This document shows, in pieces, positions 47,943-57,182 of a DNA stretch of 64,000 nucleotides (its first letter is position 1; each line of letters begins with the position of its first letter). The position numbers and the translations under genes are program-made. The DNA is taken from NCBI RefSeq assembly GCF_030848575.1, contig NZ_JAVDDX010000005.1, positions 108,766 through 172,765 of the forward strand, read 5' to 3'. Below the pieces are notes generated by a model. The model ran no database searches. It saw nothing but the letters and a program-made list of their open reading frames with translations, and was not told the origin of the DNA. This DNA comes from Haloarcula sp. H-GB4 (lineage in GTDB: Archaea > Halobacteriota > Halobacteria > Halobacteriales > Haloarculaceae).

Positions 47943-50900
47943 ATGGCAAGTTCAACGAGAAAATTACAGGCGTTGTTTGGTGTATTACTATTAGTGACTG
48001 TCGGTCCGGCTTCCGGGATGATGGCCGGGGCCGGGGCTGGCCCGTTACAGACGGCCGGCAATGATGCGTCTCTCACAGGTGCCGGAAACCAGACTGTCAC
48101 CACGGCCGGTAATGAACCAACACGGACACAACCACAGACACCTACCGCAACGGCTGGGAACCAGGCGACCGGGCCACTTTCGACCAGCTGGAATGATTCA
48201 ACAGAACCGAATGCGAGTGAAATTGAGCAGTTAGCGCCCCGGGAAAACAATTCTCATCCATACCCACTCGTCGGTGAGCACCAACCCACTGACCCAGATG
48301 GTGACGGACTCTACGAAGATGTCAACGGCGATGGCGCTGTCAATATCGTCGACGTTGACGCACTATCGCGCCATCTGGGAACGACAGCAGCCGGTGCTAA
48401 CTGGAGCTCGTATGATTACACGGGTGATAACCGAACCGACGTCGGGGATATCCAGTGGCTCCTCGCCGCCTCACTCTCAACGGCCTCGAACGACACTGAT
48501 GGCGATGGACTTCCCGATGCCTACGAGCGAAACGTCACCGAGACTGACCCCGTGATAGCAGATTCTGACGGGGATGCTGTGATTGACGGCGCAGAAGACT
48601 GGGACAACGATACGCTACCAGCATACCGAGAATACCGACTCGGCACTGACCCTCGAAGCAACGATACAGACGGTGACAGGCTCTCTGATGGCATAGAATC
48701 ACGGCTCCCCAGTGTTGATCCGACCGACCCTGACACGGATGACGACGGCGTACAGGACGGCGCTGCCGATCCAGATAACGATTCACTGAACACCTACAAC
48801 GAGACCCTCGAAGGCACCCTTAGCACCAACTCAGATACAGACGGTGACGGTCTGCTGGATGGGACAGAGGTACACCAGCTTGGAACCGACCCACTCGCCG
48901 CTGATACAGATGGTGATGGCCTTCTAGACGGCGAAGAAGTTCGCCTCGGAACAGACCCACTCGTCGCAGATAGCGATGACAACGGCGTTATTGATGGCAA
49001 GGAGAGCTATACTACAACGGCTACGAACGAGACACTCGGAGTCACGCTGAGTCTGACTGGCAACGGTGATGTTGGCAATGGGACGACCATCGCTCCCCAA
49101 GACGACCCACGGTTCAACACCTCCCGTGTGGCGAATATGAGTGCCTCGCCCGTAGTTGAGCTCGACTCTGAGCAAGACTTCTCCTCGGCTAACGTTACGC
49201 TGGCGTACAACGAGACGGGGGCTCAAAATGAGAGTCAGGACCTCGCCGTGTTCACGTACGATCCTGAGGCGGGGATTTTCGTCCCGCTGAACTCCACTGT
49301 CGACGCTGCTAACAACACAGTAACTGCAGAGACAAGCCACTTCTCTACGTTCGCGGTCTTTGACATCACCAACTGGGCGGCGACGTACAACGCAACCGAG
49401 CCAGTCCGACAAACGGACGACGATGGTGTCCAGCCCGTCGAAGTCGTCATGCTGTTGGACGCGTCTGGGTCGATGGAAAGCGAAGACCCCAAGCGACTAG
49501 CGAAGGATGCTGCACAGCGATTCACCGGGAGTCTGTTAGAGACCGACCGTGCAGCCGTCATTGAATTTGACAACTTTGGTCGTGTCAAACAGCCGCTGAC
49601 GAGTAACCATACAGCGGTCAACCGCTCGATACGGGATGTCGAATACGAGGGTGGCAACGGCGGGACGGACTTCGCATCGATTAGCGCAGCGAACGAACAC
49701 TTTGCCGAACAGAGTAGTCCGGACCGCGCCAAGATTATAATCTTCCTGACGGACGGGAAATCAAAGTACTCCGACGGCGTGACCGAAGCCGAGCAAGCGG
49801 CCGAACAGAATATTACAATCTACCCGATCGGTTTCGGTGGTGCAACGCGAGACCAACTCTCAGCCATCGCAAACGCAACCGGCGGTGAGGTCAACTTCGT
49901 CGATAACGCAGGAGGGCTCCCGACGGTGTTCTCTCGTGTTGCGAATACCACAACCGAGATCAACGATACCGACGGCGACGGTCTGAGTGACGAGATGGAA
50001 CGCGAGGGATTCATACTGGGTGGTCCCAGCGGGGATCGCGTCACAACAGATCCCACGTCGAACGACACTGACGGCGACGGCCTCTCAGACAGCAGAGAAG
50101 TCGGCCAGTACGCCGAAGTCACGTATCGCGGCGAGACTGCCTCCTATTACAACCACGTCGCTAATCCACGGCAGGTCGACACCGACGGCGATGGGATCAG
50201 CGATACTCGAGAGGTTAGAAACACGACAATTGTCACTTTCGATTCTAAAACTGAGGCAAATGCCTTGCGCGAGGCGATGGTCACAGACAATCAGAGCCTC
50301 AATCTCCAAGCGGCAGGGACCGTATTGAATGTCACCTCGTCGGCTCTAAACCCGGACACCGATGGAGATGGAATCTCGGACGCAGAAGAGTGGCGGTACC
50401 GAACGAATCCACGGCAAGTAGACACCGACAACGACGGAATCTCGGATACGACCGAAGTGCACGACGATCTGGACCCAACATTATACGATATTCGGGGTCC
50501 GGTCATCAAATCCCTCCGTACTGACTCATACAATCCCGGCTGGGCCGGCCCTCACTACGTGCTTGACTTCCGTGTGCGCGACCGAAGCGGGCTTGGCACT
50601 GTTCGTATTGCTCAACGCGGAAACGAAACTCTCGACCGAGCAAACTTCACCGGACACACGCAATATCACTACAGTCAGGACCTAACTGGAAATGCGCTCC
50701 AGAGCGCGGGAACCTTTGCAGGTGGGACTGAGGTGTACATCTATGCCTACGACAGCCACGGCAACAAACGACATGTCCGCGCGCTGACGCGGTCGAACAA
50801 TATCGTCAACAATCTGCAGGGACATTATGATGCAATCGGACCGGTAGAGGCCAAGACATTCGGGCGTGGGTCCGGTCTAATGCACGGCGCTGGGGAATTT

Positions 50901-52604
50901 GGATCCACTGTCTCGAATCCAGTGGAGACAGCAGCGGGACTATCTCAGGTTCCGAATGCACTGGCAAATTATGGCCGCACGTATGAGTCAATGGAAACAC
51001 AATTCAAGAACCGCCAGCGTGTAAACAACCCCTTCCCCCCGAATACACCAGAAAATGAGAGCTTCGCGCGCGGGTACTTCGACGGCTACATGGGATTCCT
51101 CGTCATCGAAGAACTCACTGGGACAGCTGCACTAAAAACAGTAAAAGAATCTAGCAGGGTCGCACGTACGATCAATAGAATTGACAATACTCGTTATTTA
51201 GGTAAATCCGTCACTGCGGCTCGCAAACTGAAATACGCCAGCGAGCTCCCGGCACGAGGTGTTGGGCGTGTGGCAGCATTTGGCGTTGACCAAGCCAAGC
51301 GCCCGTTCGCACGCTACTCACTACGCAATTCCCGGACGGTCGGGAAGGTGGTCCGAACACGGCGTTATGTAGCCGACAAAACGCCGCAGAAGGTCTACGA
51401 CCTGAACACCAAGCAACGGAAGCTCTCAGCCCGATACTTCCGAGATGCCGACCTTGGCGGTCGCTCCCCGTCGGAACTGGAGACTGCCGGGAAGCTGATG
51501 GCTGAAAACAACCCCAAGCAGGTCTCACGGATGTTGCGTCGGATGGACGACGGTCAGCAAGCGGCGTTCCTGAGCGATGACCTCGACGAAGCGACGCGTG
51601 CGGATTTATATAAGGCTTGGAAAAACGGCGACAATGTGGGTGCCAGCGATGTTGCAGAAGCCACTAGCGCCGATCCGCAGACAGTGCGGCTCATCGCAGA
51701 TGGCTCCGGTGATGTAGACGACGCATATGATCGGGCAATCATTCGGGCAGCCAACAGCGATAGTATTGATTCCAACAAGCAACTCCACCGAGTTGTCCGG
51801 AAAGTCGACGACCTCGACGCTACCAGACAGCGACGGGCCAAGCAACTCATCGCTGAGACTGACGGTGCTGGCATCAAGCTCGTGGACGAACTCGACACTA
51901 CACAGCTCCGCACGGCCATGGACGCTGTCGACTCGACTGATGGGCTGTCGAGACTCTCGCGCCAATTCGATGCCGGGACAGTCGAAGGTCGGCATATCGA
52001 TGAGATCACCGACCTGTTGGACAGCGGTGACATGGACGGGGCTGATCTGCGTCGATTCTCCAAGATGCTCCATCAGCGGGGGAGTGATCCGCTAATCGAC
52101 GATTCGATCGATGCTGATGACCTGTTGGATGTTGCTCAGAAGGGCGAATTGAGTGAGACTCGGCTCGTGACAAAAGACCGCGATGGTGAACCCATACGAT
52201 TACAGTCCGGTGACACTGATAGTGGCCTGGAACATATCGAGGGCCGTCATGTCAACGGAGATATTGTCCGCCGACAACAAGCCAATGGAAAGGACTCTGG
52301 TGCCGCTTCGTTCTTCCCGACTGGCCGAAAGATCGAGGTCGACGGGAAAACGAACAAGTTGCCTGATAAGATGAACGGCAAAGACGTAAAAGAGCTGATA
52401 TACGAAACGGTCGAAGAGGGGTCAAAAGATGCTGGGCGTGGAGATCGAATACAATATACACTAAAACCATCTGATCATGGACACGATTACGGTATTGAGC
52501 GCATGAAAGTGATCGTGAAAGATGATGGGTCGATTCATACCGCTTACCCGAAATCGGGTGGGTCAGTAGAAAAATGGTCTTTCCCTGCTGGTGATTGGGT
52601 ATGA
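47943..52604 (+). CDS. Giant secreted dockerin/VWA protein with C-terminal toxin-like domain
   Basis: A 1553-aa protein from ATG 47943. Order: signal peptide (LQALFGVLLLVTVGPASG); dockerin pair at about 117-172 (DVNGDGAVNIVD and DYTGDNRTDVGD); DxDxDG calcium repeats at about 183-355; VWA domain at about 496-672 with DASGS, GGTD and LTDGKS metal-site motifs; more DxDxDG repeats to about 850; a hydrophobic helical stretch near 1050; alpha-helical linker repeats at about 1160-1400; and a C-terminal domain beginning near the HIEGRH motif (about 1430) and closing with TAYPKSG. The HI-x2-RH and TAYP pair resembles barnase/EndoU/RelE-fold toxin tips. The stop overlaps the next gene by 4 bases. A contact-dependent polymorphic toxin is the best reading. 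The toxin fold is inference. Confidence 0.72.
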   Translation: MASSTRKLQALFGVLLLVTVGPASGMMAGAGAGPLQTAGNDASLTGAGNQTVTTAGNEPTRTQPQTPTATAGNQATGPLSTSWNDSTEPNASEIEQLAPRENNSHPYPLVGEHQPTDPDGDGLYEDVNGDGAVNIVDVDALSRHLGTTAAGANWSSYDYTGDNRTDVGDIQWLLAASLSTASNDTDGDGLPDAYERNVTETDPVIADSDGDAVIDGAEDWDNDTLPAYREYRLGTDPRSNDTDGDRLSDGIESRLPSVDPTDPDTDDDGVQDGAADPDNDSLNTYNETLEGTLSTNSDTDGDGLLDGTEVHQLGTDPLAADTDGDGLLDGEEVRLGTDPLVADSDDNGVIDGKESYTTTATNETLGVTLSLTGNGDVGNGTTIAPQDDPRFNTSRVANMSASPVVELDSEQDFSSANVTLAYNETGAQNESQDLAVFTYDPEAGIFVPLNSTVDAANNTVTAETSHFSTFAVFDITNWAATYNATEPVRQTDDDGVQPVEVVMLLDASGSMESEDPKRLAKDAAQRFTGSLLETDRAAVIEFDNFGRVKQPLTSNHTAVNRSIRDVEYEGGNGGTDFASISAANEHFAEQSSPDRAKIIIFLTDGKSKYSDGVTEAEQAAEQNITIYPIGFGGATRDQLSAIANATGGEVNFVDNAGGLPTVFSRVANTTTEINDTDGDGLSDEMEREGFILGGPSGDRVTTDPTSNDTDGDGLSDSREVGQYAEVTYRGETASYYNHVANPRQVDTDGDGISDTREVRNTTIVTFDSKTEANALREAMVTDNQSLNLQAAGTVLNVTSSALNPDTDGDGISDAEEWRYRTNPRQVDTDNDGISDTTEVHDDLDPTLYDIRGPVIKSLRTDSYNPGWAGPHYVLDFRVRDRSGLGTVRIAQRGNETLDRANFTGHTQYHYSQDLTGNALQSAGTFAGGTEVYIYAYDSHGNKRHVRALTRSNNIVNNLQGHYDAIGPVEAKTFGRGSGLMHGAGEFGSTVSNPVETAAGLSQVPNALANYGRTYESMETQFKNRQRVNNPFPPNTPENESFARGYFDGYMGFLVIEELTGTAALKTVKESSRVARTINRIDNTRYLGKSVTAARKLKYASELPARGVGRVAAFGVDQAKRPFARYSLRNSRTVGKVVRTRRYVADKTPQKVYDLNTKQRKLSARYFRDADLGGRSPSELETAGKLMAENNPKQVSRMLRRMDDGQQAAFLSDDLDEATRADLYKAWKNGDNVGASDVAEATSADPQTVRLIADGSGDVDDAYDRAIIRAANSDSIDSNKQLHRVVRKVDDLDATRQRRAKQLIAETDGAGIKLVDELDTTQLRTAMDAVDSTDGLSRLSRQFDAGTVEGRHIDEITDLLDSGDMDGADLRRFSKMLHQRGSDPLIDDSIDADDLLDVAQKGELSETRLVTKDRDGEPIRLQSGDTDSGLEHIEGRHVNGDIVRRQQANGKDSGAASFFPTGRKIEVDGKTNKLPDKMNGKDVKELIYETVEEGSKDAGRGDRIQYTLKPSDHGHDYGIERMKVIVKDDGSIHTAYPKSGGSVEKWSFPAGDWV

Positions 52605-53113
52605 CTAAGGTTTCGTTAGTGTTTGACTTCGACGAACGAGCGCATGATGCCTTTCAACAGGGTAATGTAGATATTTCGGTGGGTGCACGGCTGCAAGTCG
52701 ATCAGACACATATTCTGGGAAGCTCTGATGCCTATACTAGGGATTTCATTGAACCCTATGTAATCGGCCTCCTCGAAGGCGCATTGGCCGCTCTCAATCA
52801 GGAGAGATATGTCTATGACTATTACATCGACGCGATGTATCTCGTGTTCGAACCAGCCGGCGATGGACGGACGAATCTCGCGTTCTGCTACAGCGAAGAG
52901 GCCGTCGAAAACCCCGACTACCGCGGGGAACAATCACCGAAACTCCCCGAGCCGGAAGCCGTCGCGCCGACGCAAGCGCTCGCCGAGGCCATTGCTGGCG
53001 CGGCCCAGACATATCTTGATACCATCCGTGAGTACGATCCCGATGCTGGTTCTGAGTACGTCGAACCGCTGTTAGATGAGTTGCGTGAGAGACTCGGCGG
53101 CACCGAGAAGTAG
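52601..53113 (+). CDS. Candidate immunity protein for the dockerin/VWA toxin
   Basis: A 170-aa acidic cytosolic protein from ATG 52601, overlapping the toxin gene stop (ATGA). It has no signal or membrane helix. A beta-rich N-terminal half (VSLVFDFDERAHDAFQQGNV) is followed by helices. I do not recognise a named family. Position directly after a toxin-like C-terminus, with coupled translation, is the usual arrangement of immunity genes, and this is the whole basis of the call. Confidence 0.5.
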   Translation: MTKVSLVFDFDERAHDAFQQGNVDISVGARLQVDQTHILGSSDAYTRDFIEPYVIGLLEGALAALNQERYVYDYYIDAMYLVFEPAGDGRTNLAFCYSEEAVENPDYRGEQSPKLPEPEAVAPTQALAEAIAGAAQTYLDTIREYDPDAGSEYVEPLLDELRERLGGTEK

Positions 53114-53279
53114 CTGATCGGTCCCCTCTTTTGACGAATTTCGCGACTGATTGCCCGTCCGCCAGCAGACGACTCAGCAGTTGCGCGAGATGGACTCGGA
53201 TACCTGGAAGTGAATCAACGTCAACGGCAGGGCTGCACTGCTGCAACTCTCTGAGGCGACTACGACCGTACGAACGTCG

Positions 53280-53760
53280 CTTCGGGCCTAGAAACGCGGT
53301 GTTCTCTCTGATACTGCACTTCGACTCCTACAAACAGCTTGACCGGGCTGTCCGGAAAGTCGACGACCTCGACGGTACTCAGCAACGCCGGGCCAAGCAC
53401 GCTCGCGACAAATTTGAGCAGGTGTTGGATAACCCAGATGACCACTGGCGTGGAACACGGGATGTCCAGATCGGGCTCATCGAGCGTGACTCGGGCCGAG
53501 TTACCAACGGTATCGAACGGATAGTCGCCTACCACAAGGAGCATGTCGAAGATATGCCACGCTGGCGGGAACTGCTTCCACTCTCGGCATCTGTGTACGT
53601 CCTTGTGGCACGAGACTACGGGCTAGAAATCGATATCGAGAGCGAGTACCTGCCCGACGCTATCCGACAGTACAGTATCGATGAGCGGATTACCCTTCCC
53701 CAGCCCGACTATCTAAAAGACCACCTTCGGGTGCCGGCTGGGTCCATCTCAGCGGAGTAG
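53280..53760 (+). other. Orphan toxin-tip cassette sharing the pre-toxin linker
   Basis: The open frame contains a 25-residue segment beginning SYKQLDRAVRKVDDLD that matches residues about 1276-1300 of the giant protein (SNKQLHRVVRKVDDLD...). By eye 19 of 25 residues agree, and DNA identity includes an unbroken stretch of about 25 bases starting near 51795 and 53350. After that the sequence diverges into a different 120-residue tip (GTRDVQIGLIERDSGRV...). No signal peptide precedes it and upstream frame sequence looks non-coding. This is the layout of displaced toxin tips in polymorphic toxin loci. The tip family is unknown to me. Confidence 0.55.
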
Positions 53761-53765
53761 TATAT

Positions 53766-54299
53766 ATGCGCGAGCTCCTCAATGAGGAAACATATATTGT
53801 GCGGTTCGAAGGGATATCTGACGGGTACCGGGCAGAATTCAAACATCCGGAAATGTTAGAGAAAAAGAGCGAGGATGTCGCCCTATACGAGTTTTGCGAT
53901 GTTCACTACACATTGTTACCGATGAAGGGGCGCCATCACAGCGCTCTGTATTCGATCGACCTTCGGTTGAGTGCAGAGCCGACTGACACACCAAATGAAA
54001 TCGGCGGTACTGTTTCCACCGCCGAACTCCCTGTTGAAATACTTGATCGGGACAAGCATATCAAAGTTCGAGGCCGGGACGATAACGGGCTGCTCCTGGT
54101 CAGACACCTCCATTTTTCCTCGTGGTGGGACGGCCACGACGTCTCCGAATACGAGTATCTGACCATCGAACTCGAATATCTTCACCAGACACGGAGCGAA
54201 CCCGACCCAGACCCTGAATATATCGAGGACTGCCGACAGTCGTTCCAGAAACAGATCGACCGCTTCGACGGGATTGCTGTCGACGATACTGCGTTCTAG
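53766..54299 (+). CDS. Candidate immunity protein of the orphan cassette
   Basis: A 177-aa acidic cytosolic protein, 5 bases after the orphan tip. Beta-rich sequence (FEGISDGYRAEFKHPEM; IDLRLSAEPTDTPNEIGG) with no recognised motif. Size, position and lack of a signal parallel the 52601 gene. Called immunity by position only. It is not obviously homologous to the first immunity protein, as expected if it matches a different tip. Confidence 0.45.
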   Translation: MRELLNEETYIVRFEGISDGYRAEFKHPEMLEKKSEDVALYEFCDVHYTLLPMKGRHHSALYSIDLRLSAEPTDTPNEIGGTVSTAELPVEILDRDKHIKVRGRDDNGLLLVRHLHFSSWWDGHDVSEYEYLTIELEYLHQTRSEPDPDPEYIEDCRQSFQKQIDRFDGIAVDDTAF

Positions 54300-54509
54300 C
54301 GGCCATCGAACTCTAAGCGGACGAACTAATCGATTGAAATTGGTGATTGCTTCGTGCTTTTCGATGCGTTGGTAATGTGTTAGCCACGAACGACGAGAGA
54401 TCAGAGGCAGTTATCATATTATTCGGTAGGTTGAGGATGGACTCTTTACCGAGTCGCGCGGACTCGAGAGGACCGACCGACCATCTACGCACAGAAACAG
54501 TACCTCAAG

Positions 54510-54840
54510 GTGGCGGTCTGGGTACCACTCCTTCGATTCTCCGCTGAGTTTCCTGATACCGGAGATCTGCAGGCCATTGACGAAACTGGCTTCGACCGCC
54601 AATTGGCCAGTCACCACTACGCAAAACGGACAGATTACGCTTTCAGATCGGTCAAGCCGACAGAGTTGGTAGGCTTCGACACCAGCACTGTCTGGGATAT
54701 TCACCGTTCGATGCAGCAGCCTCACGACGTCTAAATCAGACAGCAAGCACTCGCTTGGAATCTTAACCGATTACAGGCCGTTACCGCTGGTAAAGGATGT
54801 CACTGGCAACATGAGCGGGTTGTTGCTCCACATCTGAACA
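54510..54840 (+). pseudogene. IS5-like transposase relic
   Basis: The frame AIDETGFDRQLASHHYAKRTDY, FRSVKPTELVGFDTSTVWDIH, SMQQPHDV matches the catalytic first-aspartate region of haloarchaeal IS5-group transposases (AIDATG...HYAKRT...DxxTxxILDIHC). It ends in a stop, and recognisable sequence (NRLQAVTAGKG) continues in another frame. Only the central third survives. Confidence 0.62.
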
Positions 54841-54852
54841 AGGCCGAGAATC

Positions 54853-55122
54853 CTACTCGTCGGCCTCCTCGTCGTCTTCCTCGGGCTGAATATCCCGAAG
54901 CCGACCACCGATCTCCTGCTCGTACTCTTCTAAGAGCTCGTAGAACTCTGCAATCGTCTCCTCAGCAGTCTCACCTTCCGCTGCAATCGTCATTCTGTCT
55001 TCGTCCCGTGTTTCGGTTCCTCGTTTCAGCCGGGCCTCCATACTACAGCCGACATCTGTTCGTTTGACCTTCTCAACTGAGTCTGGAGCCGTGTCTTGAT
55101 CTTCGTCTGTTTCGTTTGACAT
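54853..55122 (-). CDS. Small acidic hypothetical protein
   Basis: An 89-aa protein from ATG 55122 (MSNETDEDQDTAPDSVEKVK). The central part CSMEARLKRGTETRDEDRMTIAAEGETAEETIAEFYELLEE looks like a single beta-beta-alpha unit common in haloarchaeal plasmid proteins. The tail is Asp/Glu-rich. It is preceded by a strong GCCCC/GGGGC hairpin leader and follows the methylase-like gene. Function unknown. Confidence 0.6.
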   Translation of the reverse strand: MSNETDEDQDTAPDSVEKVKRTDVGCSMEARLKRGTETRDEDRMTIAAEGETAEETIAEFYELLEEYEQEIGGRLRDIQPEEDDEEADE

Positions 55123-55151
55123 GGTTCTTTTCAGGACGCTCTCACTGGAAC

Positions 55152-55171
55152 GCCCCTCACCCGACTGGGGC
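55152..55171 (-). promoter_or_regulatory. Hairpin leader of the 55122 gene
   Basis: Minus strand: TTTTGTGT, then GCCCC-AGTCGGGTGA-GGGGC, about 30 bases before ATG 55122. Part of the shared leader family. Confidence 0.65.
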
Positions 55172-55185
55172 ACACAAAACAGTCG

Positions 55186-56010
55186 TCAATCGCTGCTCTC
55201 GAACGCATCCAGACTGGCCTGCTCGCTCGGGACGGATGTTGCAACTGGAGCTGTTCGATCCTCCGTGCTCGCAGCTCTCTGTTGCTCTGGATTAGGGTCG
55301 TTGCTGTCCTCAACCGTATTCTCGAAGGCGTCGGTCACCCACTCACGAAGTTCAGAGACTTCCTCGTCGTCTAGCTCGCGAACGCTGCCGCCCAACGCAG
55401 AGTACGAGGTCTGCCACGCTCGCTGGAACTCAACAGTCAGTGAGTCGCCCTGAATGATATAGGCGTCCAGATTCAGGAAACAGCAGTTCAATGCTGTCAT
55501 CCGGGCACACAGCGGGTCCTTGTCCTGCCCGAACAGGAGCGCGTCTGGCTGCTTTCGGCCGGCGACTAGTAGCATCCGACTGTTCCCACAGGCCGGGTCA
55601 AGAACCGTCTGCCGGTCATCGGTATCATTTTTATCTACAACGCCGGCGATCTCGGCCATCGTCTCGCAGACATTGTGTGGCGTGAAGTGCTGGCCGAAGG
55701 CATCGCTCGACATCCCGTATTCCTCATAGACAGCGCCCAGAACGTCCGCGTCGGTGGCTGCCATTCGCTCTTGGAGGTGACCGAACGCTTTCGAGAAGAG
55801 GTCGACTGACCGTTGTCCCTCGGGATGGTCCATATCGCCGCGCTCGCGGTAGTCGTCGACGATCTCCAGATATGGGTCGTCCCGGCGTTGCAGTGCGAAC
55901 AGCATGAGATTAACCCAATCTCGGAAGACCGTGTGGGCGCTGTGCCCTCGTTGACGGATCTGCTCAAGCGTTTCAACAATCTCGTCGACGTCGATCTGTG
56001 GCGAAGCCAT
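55186..56010 (-). CDS. N6-methylase-like SAM-binding protein
   Basis: A 274-aa protein. FGQHFTPHNVCETMAEI (residues about 105-121) and TVLDPACGNSRMLL (135-148) are the N-terminal and SAM-binding motifs of type I/N6-adenine methylases. The catalytic NPPF/NPPY motif IV expected some 60-80 residues later is absent, and the sequence ends in a low-complexity tail. It therefore probably binds SAM or DNA but may not methylate, or it needs a partner. It heads a minus-strand run and has the hairpin leader. Confidence 0.65.
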   Translation of the reverse strand: MASPQIDVDEIVETLEQIRQRGHSAHTVFRDWVNLMLFALQRRDDPYLEIVDDYRERGDMDHPEGQRSVDLFSKAFGHLQERMAATDADVLGAVYEEYGMSSDAFGQHFTPHNVCETMAEIAGVVDKNDTDDRQTVLDPACGNSRMLLVAGRKQPDALLFGQDKDPLCARMTALNCCFLNLDAYIIQGDSLTVEFQRAWQTSYSALGGSVRELDDEEVSELREWVTDAFENTVEDSNDPNPEQQRAASTEDRTAPVATSVPSEQASLDAFESSD

Positions 56011-56011
56011 G

Positions 56012-56031
56012 CTCTCTCGGCCACCAGAGAG
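56012..56031 (-). promoter_or_regulatory. Hairpin leader of the 56010 gene
   Basis: Minus strand: TTTTGTGA, then CTCTCT-GGTGGCCG-AGAGAG, ending one base before ATG 56010. The arms differ from the GCCCC type but pair perfectly. Confidence 0.65.
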
Positions 56032-56132
56032 TCACAAAATCTGGCCTGCCAGTTATCGTCACTACAGTAGCTCTCGCTGAGTGATCTGGTCAATGCATGA
56101 GATTGATGAATCGATTAACACAGGAGTTTGAC

Positions 56133-56528
56133 TCAGCAAATAGAATAGATTGTTCCCGGTGACCCGTCTTCTTCAATAATCACATGTGCACTTCCGTAAC
56201 AGGTGCTCGTGGTTATATTTACCTGCCCGGTTTCGTTTCGTGCCATCCATCGGACTTCGAAGGTTTCGATACCGTCAGGTGACGAACTATTGGTATTGTA
56301 GACCTCTCGCTCCTCGCCCGCATCGAGCACATAACTCCGGTCGTGAACTGTCTCATTCGACGCCTGTCTCACGACGGTAATCTCGAAGGTTGCACTCTCG
56401 TTCCAGTTGTTTTCAAGATAGAGAGAGTGGTCAGGGGACGGTGGATTCGAAGCAGGGACTCCAACGCACCCCGCGACAAGTAGTGACAATACAAGGACAC
56501 AGGTTACATTTTGCACTTGCTTGTCCAT
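56133..56528 (-). CDS. Small lipoprotein of unknown function
   Basis: A 131-aa lipoprotein: NVTCVLVLSLLVAGC with C21, then one beta-sandwich (SLYLENNWNESATFEITVVR). Two cysteines near the end (TSTCYGSAHV and YSIC) could pair. It resembles in layout the tandem lipoproteins at 36.5-37.6 kb. Monocistronic. Confidence 0.6.
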   Translation of the reverse strand: MDKQVQNVTCVLVLSLLVAGCVGVPASNPPSPDHSLYLENNWNESATFEITVVRQASNETVHDRSYVLDAGEEREVYNTNSSSPDGIETFEVRWMARNETGQVNITTSTCYGSAHVIIEEDGSPGTIYSIC

Positions 56529-56635
56529 ACTCTGGCTACATCGTGGTTGCCATATGTGGTTTCTGCTAAATTCGCAGGCTTACTGAGCGGTCGTTTCAAT
56601 CGCGTTCATGAGCAAAGAAACTGTTTCCACAGCGG

Positions 56636-57076
56636 CTACGGCGAGTCGTACAGGTCTTCAACCGAGCGTCGGTAGTAGTCCTGACTGGAGTCTGGAACTG
56701 GGTCAGCCTCCTCCGGGTCCTTCGCGATGATGCTGGCGAACCGCTTGGGCGGCTTCCAACTATCGTCAATTTCGCGGGCTTCGGACTCTTTGACGAGTGC
56801 GTACTCACCGTCGGCGGTAACGTACAGGACACGAATCCCCGGCTTCTCGCTCAGCGGACCCCTGAGCAGTTTCCCCGTTCGTGTATTGACCAGCCATTCA
56901 AGTAAGAGCCCAGCCCGACACTGGATTGCATACAGTTGCACCTCGTCTTCTTCGGGAGATTCTGTGCGACCCTTGTCGGCCCACGATTGGGGCAATGACC
57001 GGTTATCAGTCTCATCTTTCCAGCGCCATTTTAGCTTTTTCTGACCGCGATTGCGACGTCGGTATTTACTGCTCAT
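56636..57076 (-). CDS. Hypothetical protein with basic N-terminus
   Basis: A 146-aa soluble protein. It starts with a basic, aromatic stretch (MSSKYRRRNRGQKKLKWRWK), unusual for halophile proteins and suggestive of nucleic-acid contact. The centre (VQLYAIQCRAGLLLEWLVNT; IRVLYVTADGEYALVKESEA) looks like an alpha/beta domain. Family unknown. It has the hairpin leader. Confidence 0.55.
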   Translation of the reverse strand: MSSKYRRRNRGQKKLKWRWKDETDNRSLPQSWADKGRTESPEEDEVQLYAIQCRAGLLLEWLVNTRTGKLLRGPLSEKPGIRVLYVTADGEYALVKESEAREIDDSWKPPKRFASIIAKDPEEADPVPDSSQDYYRRSVEDLYDSP

Positions 57077-57083
57077 TATTGGA

Positions 57084-57103
57084 TTCTCTCAGCCACTAGA
57101 GAA
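57084..57103 (-). promoter_or_regulatory. Hairpin leader of the 57076 gene
   Basis: Minus strand: AATTTTGCG, then TTCTCT-AGTGGCTG-AGAGAA, 7 bases before ATG 57076. A third arm sequence with the conserved loop. Confidence 0.65.
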
Positions 57104-57182
57104 ACGCAAAATTCGCTTTTCGTAGCCTCTAGAACAACTTTTTTGCTGTTTGAGAATTTAATGATTAGTACGAGGACTCACT

